In this document: piece after piece, positions 10,805 through 26,967 of the stretch
Numbering within the stretch: the stretch's first letter is position 1
Layout of the letters: each line of letters opens with the position of its first letter
Source: Closterium sp. Naga37s-1
Lineage: Eukaryota > Streptophyta > Zygnematophyceae > Desmidiales > Closteriaceae
DNA: 64,000 bases
NCBI GenBank assembly: GCA_947471745.1
Contig: CANJKZ010000172.1
Span: 3,517,001-3,581,000 of the forward strand
Reading direction: 5' to 3'
Notes under the pieces: model-generated
Databases searched by the model: none
Seen by the model: only the letters and a program-made list of their open reading frames with translations
Told to the model about the DNA's origin: nothing
Program-made: the position numbers and the translations under genes

Positions 10805-11570
10805 CCTTTTAGCCGCCCGTCACGGCCCTTAGACGCCCGCGCGCCGCCCGTCCCGGCCCCTTAGACGCCCGCGCGCCGCCCGTCCCGGCCCCTAGACGCC
10901 CGCGCGCCGCCCGTCCCGGCCCCTAGACGCCCGTGCGCCACCCGGCCCGGCCCCTAGACGCCCGCGCGCCGCCCGTCCCGGCCCCTAGACGCCCGCGCGC
11001 CGCCCGTCCCGGCCCCTAGACGCCCGCGCGCCGCCCGTCCCGGCCCCTAGACGCCCGCGCGCCGCCCGTCCCGGCCCCTTGACGCCCGCGCGCCGCCCGT
11101 CCCGGCCCCTCGACGCCCGCGCGCCGCCCGTCCCGGCCCCTCGACGCCCGCGCGCCGCCCGTCCCGGCCCCTCGCCGCCCGTGAGCCGCCCGTCCCGGCC
11201 CCTAGACGCCCGCGCGCCGCCCGTCCCGGCCCCTAGACGCCCGCGCGCCGCCCGTCCCGGCCCCTAGACGCCCGCGCGCCGCCCGTCCCGGCCCCTCGAC
11301 GCCCACGCGCCGCCCGTCCCGGCCCCTAGACGCCCGCGCGCCACCCGGCCCGACCCCTAGACGCCCGCGCGCCGCCCGTCCCGGCCCCTCGACGCCCGCG
11401 CGCCGCCCGTCCCGGCCCCTCGACGCCCGCGCGCCGCCCGTCCCGGCCCCACGCCGCCCGTGAGCCGCCCGTCCCGGCCGCGCACCGCAGTCCCGGCCCC
11501 ACGCCGCCCGTGCGCCGCCCGTCCCAGCCGCGCGCCGCCGTCTCGGTCCCCACGCCGCCTGTGCCGCTGA
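10805..11570 (+). repeat. 31-bp GC-rich tandem repeats in Copia-C leader
   Basis: About 24 copies of a 31-bp unit (cccctagacg cccgcgcgcc gcccgtcccg g) with small variants fill most of the leader. They are followed to 11860 by looser gccgagccgcc/cagcagccgagccg repeats. The period is not a multiple of three, so this is not coding. The first start codon with a matching gag is after the block, at 11910. Confidence 0.9.
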
Positions 11571-11909
11571 GGAGCTGAGCCGCCCGAGCCGCCCGAGCCG
11601 CCCGCACCGCCCGAGCAGCCCGAGCCGTGCTGCCCCTCAGCAGCACAACCGAGCCGCCCGACAGCAGAGCAGCCGAGCCGCCCAGCAGCCGAGCCGCTCA
11701 ACAGCCGAGCCGCCCAGCAGCCGAGCCGCCCAGCAGCCGTGCCGCCCAGCAGCGGAGCCGCCGAGCCGCCGAGCCGCCCGGCAGCCGAGCCGCCGAGCCG
11801 CCGCGCCGCCCTCCTTCCGGGCCGCCCGACCTGTCCAGTCTGGTGAGCACAGCGCCCTTTCACTGCACTGCCCTCACCCTACTGTTTGCGCTGCCAGTCG
11901 TCTAGGGTC

Positions 11910-14900
11910 ATGGCTACCCCTAGTGTTCTAGTCTTTGACGCTGAGGGTCGGGCCATTGACTTTGAGGTCTGGGTGGATGACCTGCAGCTGTTCTTACAGT
12001 GCGATAGGGCAGATGGTCTCTCTCTCTTTGACCTCACCTCTGGCGCCTCCACTGCCCCTACTGCTGACGCCGACGCCACTGTTCGCTCCCAGTGGGCCAC
12101 GCGCGACGCTGCTGCACGTCTTGCTGTGCGTCGCCACCTCCCTACCTCCGAGCGTGCACACTTTAGTCAGTACAAGAGTGCTCAGACCTTGTACGACGCT
12201 GTAGTTGCGCGCTACTCCTCCCCTGCCACTGCTGCACTGAGCCGTCTCATGCTACCGTACCTCTTTCCTGACCTTGCTGCCTTTCCCACAGTCGCTGACC
12301 TCATTACGCACCTCCGCACTAGTGACACTCGCTACCCGCGCTGCACTCCCTGCTGACTTCTGCGCCAAGAACCCCCCCCCCATGTACATCACTCTTTACT
12401 ACATAGTCACTCGCCTTCCTGACTCCCTTCGCGTAGTCAGGGACCACTTTCTCTCTGTCTGTCCCACCACTCTCACTGTTGACCTCCTCGAGAAGTCCCT
12501 CCTAGCGGCCGAGAAGAGCATAGTCGCTGTAGGGGCCTCTCGTGGTGACCCGCGCACCCCCATCTTTGAGGGGTGTTCCCCCTCCCCCCTTCTGCCCTCT
12601 GTTGCCTCTGCTGCTGCGGCCGACCTCCTTGGTCTTGAGTCGGTCGGTGTGGTGTCTGCCCCTAGTGGGAGACGCCGCTCTGGCAAGGGCAAGGGGGGCA
12701 AGGGCGCTGGAGGAGCGAGCGGGGGCGGTGGAGGTGGAGGTGGCGGCAGTGGGGGGAGTGGGGGTGGCGGTGGGAGTGGAGGTGGGGGTGGAGGAGTCGG
12801 TGGCGGCAGTGGAGGCGGAGGTGTCGGCGGCGGTGGCAGTGGGAGCGGGGGTGGCGGAGGTGGCGGCGGCGGAGGCGGAGGTGGAGGTGGCGGCAGTAGC
12901 GGAGGCGGCGGAGGCGGAGGAGGCGGCGGGGGTGGAGGTGGTGCTGGTCGCGGGTCTTCGCAGAGGAGTGGCTCCGGTGGTGGCTCGCGCCAGCAGCAGC
13001 AGCGTGGTCGTGACACCTTGTCCCCTCAGCAGCTTCGTGAGTGGTACACTGCGCGTCAGCGAGGTGGGGGTTTTGGTCCGTGCTCCTACGTTTTGCGCAC
13101 CGGCGACCGTGCGGGTGAGCAGTGTGGGGGTCCCCACCCCACTCAGCGCTGCTTTGGCCGCCTGACGGACGCGTGGCGTCACCAGTTCCCGGAGGCCTCA
13201 GAGATCCCTCGTTGGGGTGACCTGTCCAGGGCGGGTGTTGCCATCTATGATCTTGACTTTGATGCTATTCTCTCTGCCATGTATGCTGTGTCTATTAGTG
13301 ATGAGGGTGACTGTTACCGGTGTTTCCCGCCCGATCCGGGTATTGAGACTGCTGCTCTAGGTCCTGGTGAGGCTGCTGCCCTAGGTGCTTGCGACGCTGC
13401 TGCCCTAGGTGCTCGTGTGTCTGCGTCCTCAGGTACTGGTGAGTCTGCGCTCTCAGGTACTACGTCGGCTTCGGCCTCCCTCACCTTCACCCTTGACTCT
13501 GGGGCGTCTCGCTCCTTCTTTAGGGACCGCACCACACTCACACCGCTGAGTCGACCGGTTGCAGTGTCTCTGGCTGACCCCTCTGGGGGTCCTGTCCTGT
13601 CTCGCTTCTCCACAGTCCTCCCGTGTCCGGCGGCTCCCTCTGGCACCCTGTCTGGTCTCTACCTCCCCTCGTTCTCTACGAACCTGGTGAGTGGTGCTGA
13701 CCTACAGGATGCGGGTGTACACCAGTTCACTCCTGCGCGTCAGCGGGTGACGCACTGTACAGAGGCTCGCACAGGCCGACACCTGGCTACGTTTACCCGT
13801 CAGCCGGGGTCGAGCCTGTACACACTGACCACTGCGTCTCCTCCCGTTACTGAGTCTGGTAGAGTCGCTTCGTCGGGTCAGGTGTTTGCTGCTGCGTCCA
13901 GGTCTGGTCCTGAGTCTGCCCCCTGTTCTTGTCGTCTCCTGTCTCACGAGACTCTTCTCTGGCACCACCGTCTTGGTCACCCCTCTCTGCTTCGGCTCAG
14001 AGGCATGGCCTCCCGTCTTCTAGTGTCTGGTCTCCCCCGGTCCCTCCCTCCCCTTCCTCAGGGCCCTGGCCCTACCTGTGTCCCCTGTGTCGAGGGGCGC
14101 CAGCGTGCTGCCCCTCACTCCTCCCAGTTTCCTCCGACAGAGGCCCCGTTGCAGACGCTCCACATGGACGTGTGGGGCCCAGCCCGCGTCCGTGGGCAGG
14201 GTCACGAGCGCTACTTCCTGCTCGTTGTTGACGACTACTCGCGTTACACCGCAGTCTTCCCCTTGCGCGGCAAGGGTGATGTCACTGAGGTGCTGATCGA
14301 CTGGATCCGCGCAGCTCGTCTCCAGCTCAGGCAGAGCTTTGGCTCCGACTTTCCTGTTCTGCGTCTGCACTCGGACAGAGGCGGAGAGTTCTCCTCTGGC
14401 CTTCTGCGAGCCTACTGTCGTGCACGAGGCATCCGTCAGACCTTCACGCTCCCGGACTCTCCGCAGCAAAATGGGATTGCTGAGCGCCGCATTGGCATGG
14501 TCATGGACGTCGCTCGTACGTCTATGATGCATGCGGCTGCCCCCCATTTTCTGTGGCCGTTTGCGGTGAGGTACGCGGCACGTCAGATCAACCTTCACCC
14601 CAGGGTCTCCAGGCCGGAGACCTCCCCAGCCTTGCTGTGGACCGGGAAGGTGGGCGATGCGTCGGCGTTCCGGGTCTGGGGATCTCGGGCGTTTGTCCGC
14701 GACTTGTCTGCGGACAAACTGTCCCCTCGTGCTGCTCCTTGCGTCTTCCTGGGGTTCCCCCCAGACGCGCCTGGGTGGCAGTTCTACCACCCCACCTCTC
14801 GCCGTGTTCTGTCCTCTCAGGACGTCACGTTCGACGAGTCGGTACCCTACTACCGCCTCTTCCCCTACCGCACTCCGTCCCCCCCCCCGCCCCCGCTCTT

Positions 14901-17862
14901 CCTTGTACCAGGTCCCCCCCCGGTAGACCCCCTCCCCCCTCAGGGTCCTGCCCCTTCACGTGTGTCCCAGGTAGACGCAGTCGAGCCTGTCGAGGTCACT
15001 GGTGACTCTGGTGCTGCTGGGGGTGCTGAGCCTGGGGGTGCTGGGCCTGGGGGTGCTGGGCCTGGGGGTGCTGAGCCTGGGGGTGCTGAGTCTGGGGGTG
15101 CTGAGCCTGGGGGTGCTGAGCCTGGGAGTGCTGAGCCTGGGGGTGCTGAGCCTGGGGGTGCTGAGTGTGGGGGTGCTACGCCTGGGGGTGCTTTGCCTGG
15201 GGGTGCTGGACCTGGGAGTGCTGCGCCTGGAGGTCCTCCGCCTCGAGTTTCTACGCGTGCTTTGTCTCGCCGGGAGCCACTCTCTCCACAGGAGCTGCGC
15301 GAGTGGTTTGCCCGGCGCTGGAGCCGTGCTGCTGGTGCTGGAGGTTCGTCGGCTACTGAGGGTGCTGCTGTTGCGGGTCCCGGAGGTGCTCGTACTGGGA
15401 GTACTGGAGCTGCTGGGCCTGCGGGTTCGACTGGAGCTGGTGCTGCTGAGGGTGTTGGAGCTGAGACTACCACTGGCGGTCCTGCTGGGGGTGCTCCTGG
15501 TGTTGCTCGAGGTTCTGGAGCTACTGGAGGTGCTGCTGGAGCGGGTGCTCCTGCTGGGGGTACTGGTGCTGTCCCTGCTGTTTCTGGCGTAGCTACGCGG
15601 CCTCGACCGTACTTCGTTCCACTCCTGCAGCAGGTTCTTGGTCTTCCGCCCTCTCCTGGTCCTCCTCCTCTCTTGGAGGGTCCACAGCCTGTCCCGTCGC
15701 GGTCACTGCTACAGCCTACCTCCCCTTTACCTGCTCCTTCTCCCTACACTGGTCCTACTGGAGGTCTTACTGAGCGTCGTGAGCCTGCGTCTCGCCCTGC
15801 GTCGCCTGTCCGTGCTGCTCGCGCTAGTGGTCGTGGTTCGCGTCAGCGTCCTCCTCCTGTCCCTGGCACGCACAGGATGTCTCTGCGTCCGTCTACTGCT
15901 CCTCTGCGTGCCCCTTTGCCTTCTCCTCCTGAGTCCTCTCTTCCTGCTCTTCCCGACCCTGCGTCGGACTCTCTTCGTGCTGCCAGTCCTACTGTCACGC
16001 GTCTCCTTGCTACTGTCGTCACTGACCCTTCCTTCGGGTCTACTGCTGCGTCTGCCCTAGTTACTGAGCTCGTCGACTTTGCTGCTCGCTGTCGCCTAGA
16101 CTACGCTGCTAGTCTTGTCGCTGAGTCTGGGTCTGCCTGTCCTCCGTCAGTCGGGGGTGAGTGTGCCCTTGGCACGGACGTCCTTGAGGACAGGCAGGAG
16201 GAGTTCCAGTGTCTGGCAGCTACTTCACCTCATCTCGTGTCCGTACTGCTTACCCCTGAGGGAGACCCGGATGCACTTGACATCCCGACTCCGCGCTCTT
16301 ACGCGGAGGCGATAGAGGGTCCCTACTCCTCTCAGTGGCAGGCAGCTATGGATGCAGAGATGGCTTCCTGGAAGTCCACAGGCACCTACGTTGACGCTGT
16401 CCCCCCTCTTGGGGCGAACATCGTCAGTGGCATGTGGATCTTCAGGGTGAAGCGGCCGCCGGGTTCTCCGCCTGTCTTCAAGGCACGTTACGTGGCTCGT
16501 GGCTTCAGTCAGCGACAGGGAGTTGACTACTTTCAGACCTTCTCCCCCACCCCGAAGATGACCACTCTTCGGGTGCTGCTACACGTTGCTGCTCACCGTG
16601 ACTACGAGCTGCACTCTCTCGACTTCAGCACTGCTTTCTTGCAGGGCAGCCTGCACGAGGAGATCTGGCTGCGCCGCCCACTTGGCTTCACTGGGTCTTT
16701 CCCTCCTGGTACCCAGTGGAGTCTCCGGCGTCCAGTCTACGGTCTCCGCCAGGCGCCACGTGAGTGGCACGACACACTGAGGACTACGCTTGCGGCTCTT
16801 GGGTTTGCTCCTTCTACTGCCGACCCGTCGCTGTTTCTACGCACCGACACCTCTCTGCCGCCGTTCTACATCCTCGTGTACGTCGACGACTTGGTCTTTG
16901 CCACAGCTGACACTGCTGGACTCGCCCACGTGAAGTCCGAGCTGCAGAAGAGACACACGTGCACAGACCTGGGTGAACTGCGCAGCTACCTTGGCTTGCA
17001 GATCACCCGGGACAGAGCACGCCGCACCATTACCCTGACTCAGTCACACATGGTGCAGCAGGTCCTTCAGCGCTTCGGCTTCACGTACTCCTCGCCTCAG
17101 GCCACTCCTCTGCCTACTCGCCACTCACTCTCAGCTCTGCCTTCGGATGAGTCAGTAGAGTCGAGTGGCCCGTATCCAGAGCTTGTTGGCTGCCTCATGT
17201 ACCTGATGACCTGCACACGACCTGACCTTGCATACCCTCTTAGCATTCTTGCACGCTATGTTGCTCCTGGGAGACACCGACCAGAGCACATGGCTGCAGC
17301 GAAGAGGGTGTTGCGATACTTGTGCAGTACGTCGGGCATGGGACTAGTGCTTGGAGGGCGGAGTCCAGTGGTCCTCACTGGGCACGCGGACGCTTCTTGG
17401 GCTGACGACCAGGCTACGCAGCGGTCGTCGCAGGGTTACACCTTCAGTCTTGGTTCCGGCTCTGTCTCGTGGCGAGCTACTCGCTCGTCCTCTGTTCTCG
17501 GCTCCAGTTGTGAGGCTGAGATCTACGCCGGGGCCATGGCTGCACAGGAGCTTCGCTGGCTCACCTACCTGCTGACTGACCTTGGAGAGCCGCCTCGTTC
17601 TCCTCCAGTGCTGTACGTAGACAACAAGGCCATGCTGGCCTTGTGTCGAGAGCAGCGCTTGGAGCACAGAACGAAGCACATTGCTCTCCGTTACTTTCTT
17701 GCTCGTGAGCTGCAGCAGCGTGGTCAGTTGCGACTTGCGTACGTGGCCTCTCAGGCCAACACTGCTGATGTGTTCACCAAGGCACTTGCGCCTTGTGACC
17801 ATCAGCGCTTCTGCACTCAGCTGGGTCTTGTACCTGTCTTGCCTCACTTGCTCTCCTCTTGA
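11910..17862 (+). CDS. Copia-C gag-pol polyprotein (one-base frameshift)
   Basis: Gag starts at ATG 11910 (MATPSVLVFDAEGR). Its frame is lost at an extra C in 12334-12336; relatives read through here without it, and the frame ending at 17862 continues the same protein. Domains in order: Gag (to ~12560); poly-Gly tract (12690-12960); zinc-knuckle-like C-x13-C-x3-H-x4-C (13081-13152); aspartic protease (LDSGAS, Asp at 13495); integrase (HHRLGHP near 13960, CVPC, then the catalytic D-D-E positions in HMDVWGP, HSDRGGEF and NGIAERR); 15-bp GGAEP-type repeats (15013-15235); RT (YVDD 16879-16890); RNase H (HADASWADD, CEAEIYA). Apart from the shift all catalytic motifs are present. Confidence 0.93.
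15013..15235 (+). repeat. 15-bp coding tandem repeat in Copia-C pol linker
   Basis: About 15 copies of a 15-bp unit ggtgctgagcctggg encode Gly-Ala-Glu-Pro-Gly repeats between integrase and RT. Shorter versions are in copies F (45265-45360) and I (53295-53440), so the length of this linker varies freely between copies. Confidence 0.85.
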
Positions 17863-18067
17863 CCTTACTTGTACTGTCACATATATATACCTGCTCTTGC
17901 TTGTCTAGCTCTATATATATATGTGTACTCCTGCATGTGAACTGGCCTTGTGGCCTTGTCGTTGTGCTCGGACTGTGTGGTGACGTTGTGATCCACCCTG
18001 AGCTTGCTCTGCTTTGCTTGACTGGTCTTGTGACCCCTTGTTCTCCCCCACTTTGCCTATGGGGGTG

Positions 18068-18203
18068 TGTCAGAACATTATATAGCTTATGCTGTTGTGT
18101 AGGCTATAGTGGGGTATCCCATAGGGGGTACAACCCAGTTAGGGTTTTCCATATGTACTCACCTCATTCATAGTTCATTCATCCTCGTTCTTCATTCTTC
18201 TCA
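18068..18203 (+). repeat. 3' LTR of Copia-C
   Basis: 136 bp, identical to 10550-10685. Preceded by the polypurine tract gggggtg (18061-18067) and followed by the target duplication ggtga (18204-18208). Dyad at 18114-18131. 17863-18060 is the element's 3' untranslated part. Confidence 0.97.
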
Positions 18204-18374
18204 GGTGACTCGAGCTGCAAGTGTTTTGCAATTGAAGCCAATTTCTCTTACTTGAGATCCTGGCTTTAAGAGAAGATTGAACCACAACCAACTCCCCCGC
18301 GATCATTCATCGGGTCTGCTTCAATCCCAGTCGCTGCTAGCGTAATCGCCTTCAGCCTTAGTTCAGCCTTGCGG

Positions 18375-18650
18375 CGTCTTTCGGAGTTGCTTATGGGACT
18401 ACTTTGATGTTGTACATTGTTTTACGATAGCTTTTCCGTTGTTGTACTTGTATAGAGTGCCAAAACCGTGAAATGTGCCCTCTGATTTTTGTGGAATTCG
18501 TATTGGGCGTGATAAGGCCCCCACCCATTCTATTCAGGTGTTTCTGTACTATGCACAGTGGTATTGATGTTGAACCCTCACTTGTATAGGCAGCTAATTT
18601 CAATAACCTCGTTATAGGGTGAGGAGGAGTCTTCAAATCACATAACCGTG
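18375..18650 (+). pseudogene. Duplicate of the monooxygenase gene's 3' flank
   Basis: Aligns with 25790-26075 downstream of the full gene: shared blocks include gttgctgatgggac-like start, atgttgtacattgtttta, the cccattctattc block and cttgtataggca. It is therefore the 3' flank belonging to the pseudogene fragment at 9990-10229, separated from it by the MITE-like repeat and Copia-C. 18272-18374 is unassigned. Confidence 0.65.
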
Positions 18651-18924
18651 TCGCATTGATATTTTTTATGGGTTCTGTTCTGTATGCGGCCTTTTTCCCT
18701 CATGCGCGCTTCGTATGATTTTGTCATTTACACGTTTCGCTCACACGTTCGTCGAACCTCGTGGTTCAGGGTGAGACGCTGTTATGATTGGCAGCGAAAT
18801 CAGAGTGTTGAAAGACCGTCAGGCGACCTTGGCAAAGCTTATCGCAAGCCGAGATCAGGCGTCATGTTCGAAGTGGGGCCGTGCACCACTCTGACACCAT
18901 CCACACAGGATGAGTCTGGACCGT

Positions 18925-19165
18925 CGATGAAACCATACGTGCGACGGTTGTCCTCCTGCGACAAAAGTCGCATATAGGGGCGAAGATCGCATGAATCCAA
19001 AATACGCCTGTTACCACAACGCACGACGGTCTCTCGTTCACCTCCCAAATCTCGAAAGATCACCCTGGTCCTCATCAACATGAACACATTTTTTTTTGCG
19101 ATGAACACTGCAGCATTGTTCTGTCATCCCAGTGTAGTGCTTTTGCCGTCCAACACATATTTGAG
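18925..19165 (+). repeat. Direct repeat, left copy (~240 bp)
   Basis: Matches 19719-19975 in order over its length: gatgaaac..tacgtgcgacgg, gcgcatgaatcca.a.tacgcctgttacca, cattttt..gcgatg, ttctgtcatcc.agt, ttgccgt.caa. The copies are clearly diverged. They could be terminal repeats of a small old element or a local duplication. 18651-18924 has no gene. Confidence 0.55.
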
Positions 19166-19718
19166 TACACCATGTTTCTCAATGTGCTGACAATCGGGAG
19201 CTGCGTCAACAGTGCTGTCATTTAGCGCCACTGTGCATGTAACCAACACCCCTAATGTTGACAGGCACACAGTGCACCAAGTGACAAATCAGAACATTCG
19301 AAATGTTCTATTGACTTTGTCTTCACATGTTGACCTGACATCCAGGCTGGGGTTGTGGATGCACACACGTGGCACGGATGCATCCGGGGGGTTGATTTGT
19401 TTCGAACGAATTCAATGGACCAGTCGTTGGGCTCGCTTGTGGATTTTCGACACCTCAGCTGCTGGTGATTGTTCTGATTTGGCACATGTTCACGGAGTGT
19501 ACTCGGCTGTCCTCATGCAGCCTCACTTTCTGGCCGGTCAAGGACAACAGCAGGCACAACCAATTGGCAGTCGTGATTGTGCATCAACACAATGTGCTAG
19601 CACCATTCTGGGCTCGGTGACACAAAGCGTTGGGTTCATACAGCGGATGTCAGTGTGGCGCGAAACAGGGTGTATTCGATTTCAATCCGCACAATCATGG
19701 TCGCTCGAGACTGGCCGT

Positions 19719-19975
19719 AGATGAAAACTTACGTGCGACGGCCGTCTTCCAGTCCATTGCGCATCAAGAGGCGGAAAGCGCATGAATCCAGATTACGCCT
19801 GTTACCAGAACTCACGAGGACTCTCACCGCACGTGCACCTCCGATCGAATTTATCGAGGAGTCCGTCAATTTCGAAAAATCACTCTCGTCCTCAACACTT
19901 CACATTTTTGCGATGCCGACACTACGGCATTTTTCTGTCATCCTAGTCTGGTATTCGTAGTTCTTATGCCGTTCA
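19719..19975 (+). repeat. Direct repeat, right copy (~250 bp)
   Basis: Partner of 18925-19165. The 19166-19718 interval between them has no convincing gene, and no primer-site or polypurine signal was seen. 19976-20217 leads into the monooxygenase start and presumably includes its promoter, though no clear TATA box was found. Confidence 0.55.
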
Positions 19976-20217
19976 AACACCCATGACTAAAGCTTAGTGG
20001 GCTTCGATTTTTTTGCGGAACAGGTTGGAATAACTAACTTCCAATCCGTCCATTACTTGAAGCAGCGTCTCCTCAAAGCCTGGGCCGATTTAAATCTTCC
20101 AGCCATCTACGGCTCAGTCATCCAGTGACATCGCGGAAACGGAATCTGGCCGGAAAGTTTCCGTTTCGGAAACGGAAAAAGGCCGAAGGTTAAGCCTACG
20201 AGGTTCCGAACAAGTTG

Positions 20218-25786
<5,569 letters not shown>

Positions 25787-26967
25787 TGGTTGCTGATGGG
25801 ACGACTTACATGTTGTACATTGTTTTACAAGAGCTTCTTTCCATGGATGCACTTATATAAGCACCAGAACTGTAACATGTGCTCTCTGCTTTTTGCAGAA
25901 TGCGTATAGGGTGGGACACAGACCCTAGCCCAGCCATTCTATTCTGCTGTTTCTGGATTACGCACAGTAACAGTGCATGTTCGGTGCTCGGAAATGTACC
26001 ATTATCGGGTCCCCGCTGGATTAGCCTTTTATGTACTATATAGTTGTTAGCCCTCGTCTGTATAGGAATTCTCAATTCGCTTACCGAGTTTACGTTATGA
26101 CGCGTACAACTGCAACTCTTCGCAAGACCAGGTTCCATGGCTCTAGATTGGCTTTAGGGCACCCTGCCAAGTAAGTAACATTACCAAGGGCAGCGCAGCA
26201 CAGGAGCAAGTGTACGCTCGGGTTCAGAACCAGGCGGTAGTGCCTGCTTGTGCAGCAGATGGTGCCTTAAGCAGCGACAGGGGGGTGGAGTGGCACGGCA
26301 TGGCGCCTGGCGTGCGGGCATGCAGTGCAGCAGGCAGGGCAGCACCAGGAACCTGCGGTTTGGTGGGTCACTTGCGACCACTGGTCGGTGGTGGTGGTGG
26401 TGTCCTCGTTGGCCATTGCCTGCTGATATTCTTTTCTAAAAGCATTTCATGTTTAGAGCTTCTTTCTGGGATTTGTGTGAGGGGGGATGGGCAGTGGATG
26501 TGGGTGGGGTGGGGGTTGTTGAGGTTGTGGGTGCGTATATTTGTGAGGGGTTGAGCTGGTGGCCTGGAAATGGCCAATGGAGCCATTGAGCAATGGCCAG
26601 GAGTATTGCTCTTGTGCATGGAAGGAAGGATGGTGGATCGATGCACAGGACAGGACTGGTTTGATTCGTTTAATGGGGATTTCATAATAGTATTCGTAAT
26701 GTTGCAGCAAACTATGCTTATCAACAAAACAGCAATCACAACGCACCACCAAAAGGCACACACCAAGAATCAGCTACTACCGTAACGCGGGCAAAGTTCC
26801 TACCTCGCATCAACCACCGCATGTGGGAATCAATAAAGACAGTCGCTGACACAGGGTGACTTGATACGAGGCAGGAACGCACCCTAAGGCACGCCAGCAA
26901 ATTTCCCTTCATCATGTGACAACATGCAACCCTAATCCGCCTCCCACGTGCCCGACTTGCACTGCCG
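25787..26967. other. 3' flanks between two convergent genes
   Basis: No gene seen. 25787-26100 is the 3' flank of the monooxygenase gene (its duplicate is at 18375-18650). The rest separates it from the 3' end of the YHYH gene on the other strand and has only short open frames. Confidence 0.6.

Larger units (their letters stand above)
10550..18203 (+). mobile_element. Copia-C, near-intact LTR retrotransposon
   Basis: A full 7654-bp element: 5' LTR 10550-10685, primer site, repeat-rich leader, gag-pol 11910-17862, polypurine tract 18061-18067 and 3' LTR 18068-18203. The two 136-bp LTRs are identical base for base by eye, and a perfect target duplication ggtga flanks the element (10545-10549, 18204-18208). 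Both facts point to very recent insertion. Domain order Gag-PR-IN-RT-RH marks it as Ty1/Copia. Only one defect was found, a single-base shift in gag near 12335. Confidence 0.97.
10230..18266. repeat. Inverted-repeat (MITE-like) element split by Copia-C
   Basis: A perfect 18-bp inverted repeat, AAGCCAGGATCTCAAGTA, lies at 10230-10247 and, in reverse complement, at 18249-18266. With Copia-C and one target copy removed, the arms are about 378 bp apart. That size and structure suit a non-autonomous DNA transposon. No clear target duplication is seen beside the arms, so the assignment is tentative. 10248-10544 holds no gene. Confidence 0.5.

Noticed and set aside
10805-11560. Regular repeats resembling a CRISPR array
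   Set aside because: Units are directly adjacent with no unique spacers, GC-rich, and inside a retrotransposon leader in a eukaryote.
12399-13182. Minus-strand Pro-rich open frames opposite Copia-C gag
   Set aside because: They are the complement of the poly-Gly coding tract.
5550-18208. Target preference for ggtna (ggtta for B, ggtga for C)
   Set aside because: Two cases only; the G (tgcgc) and I (gtgtg) duplications do not fit.
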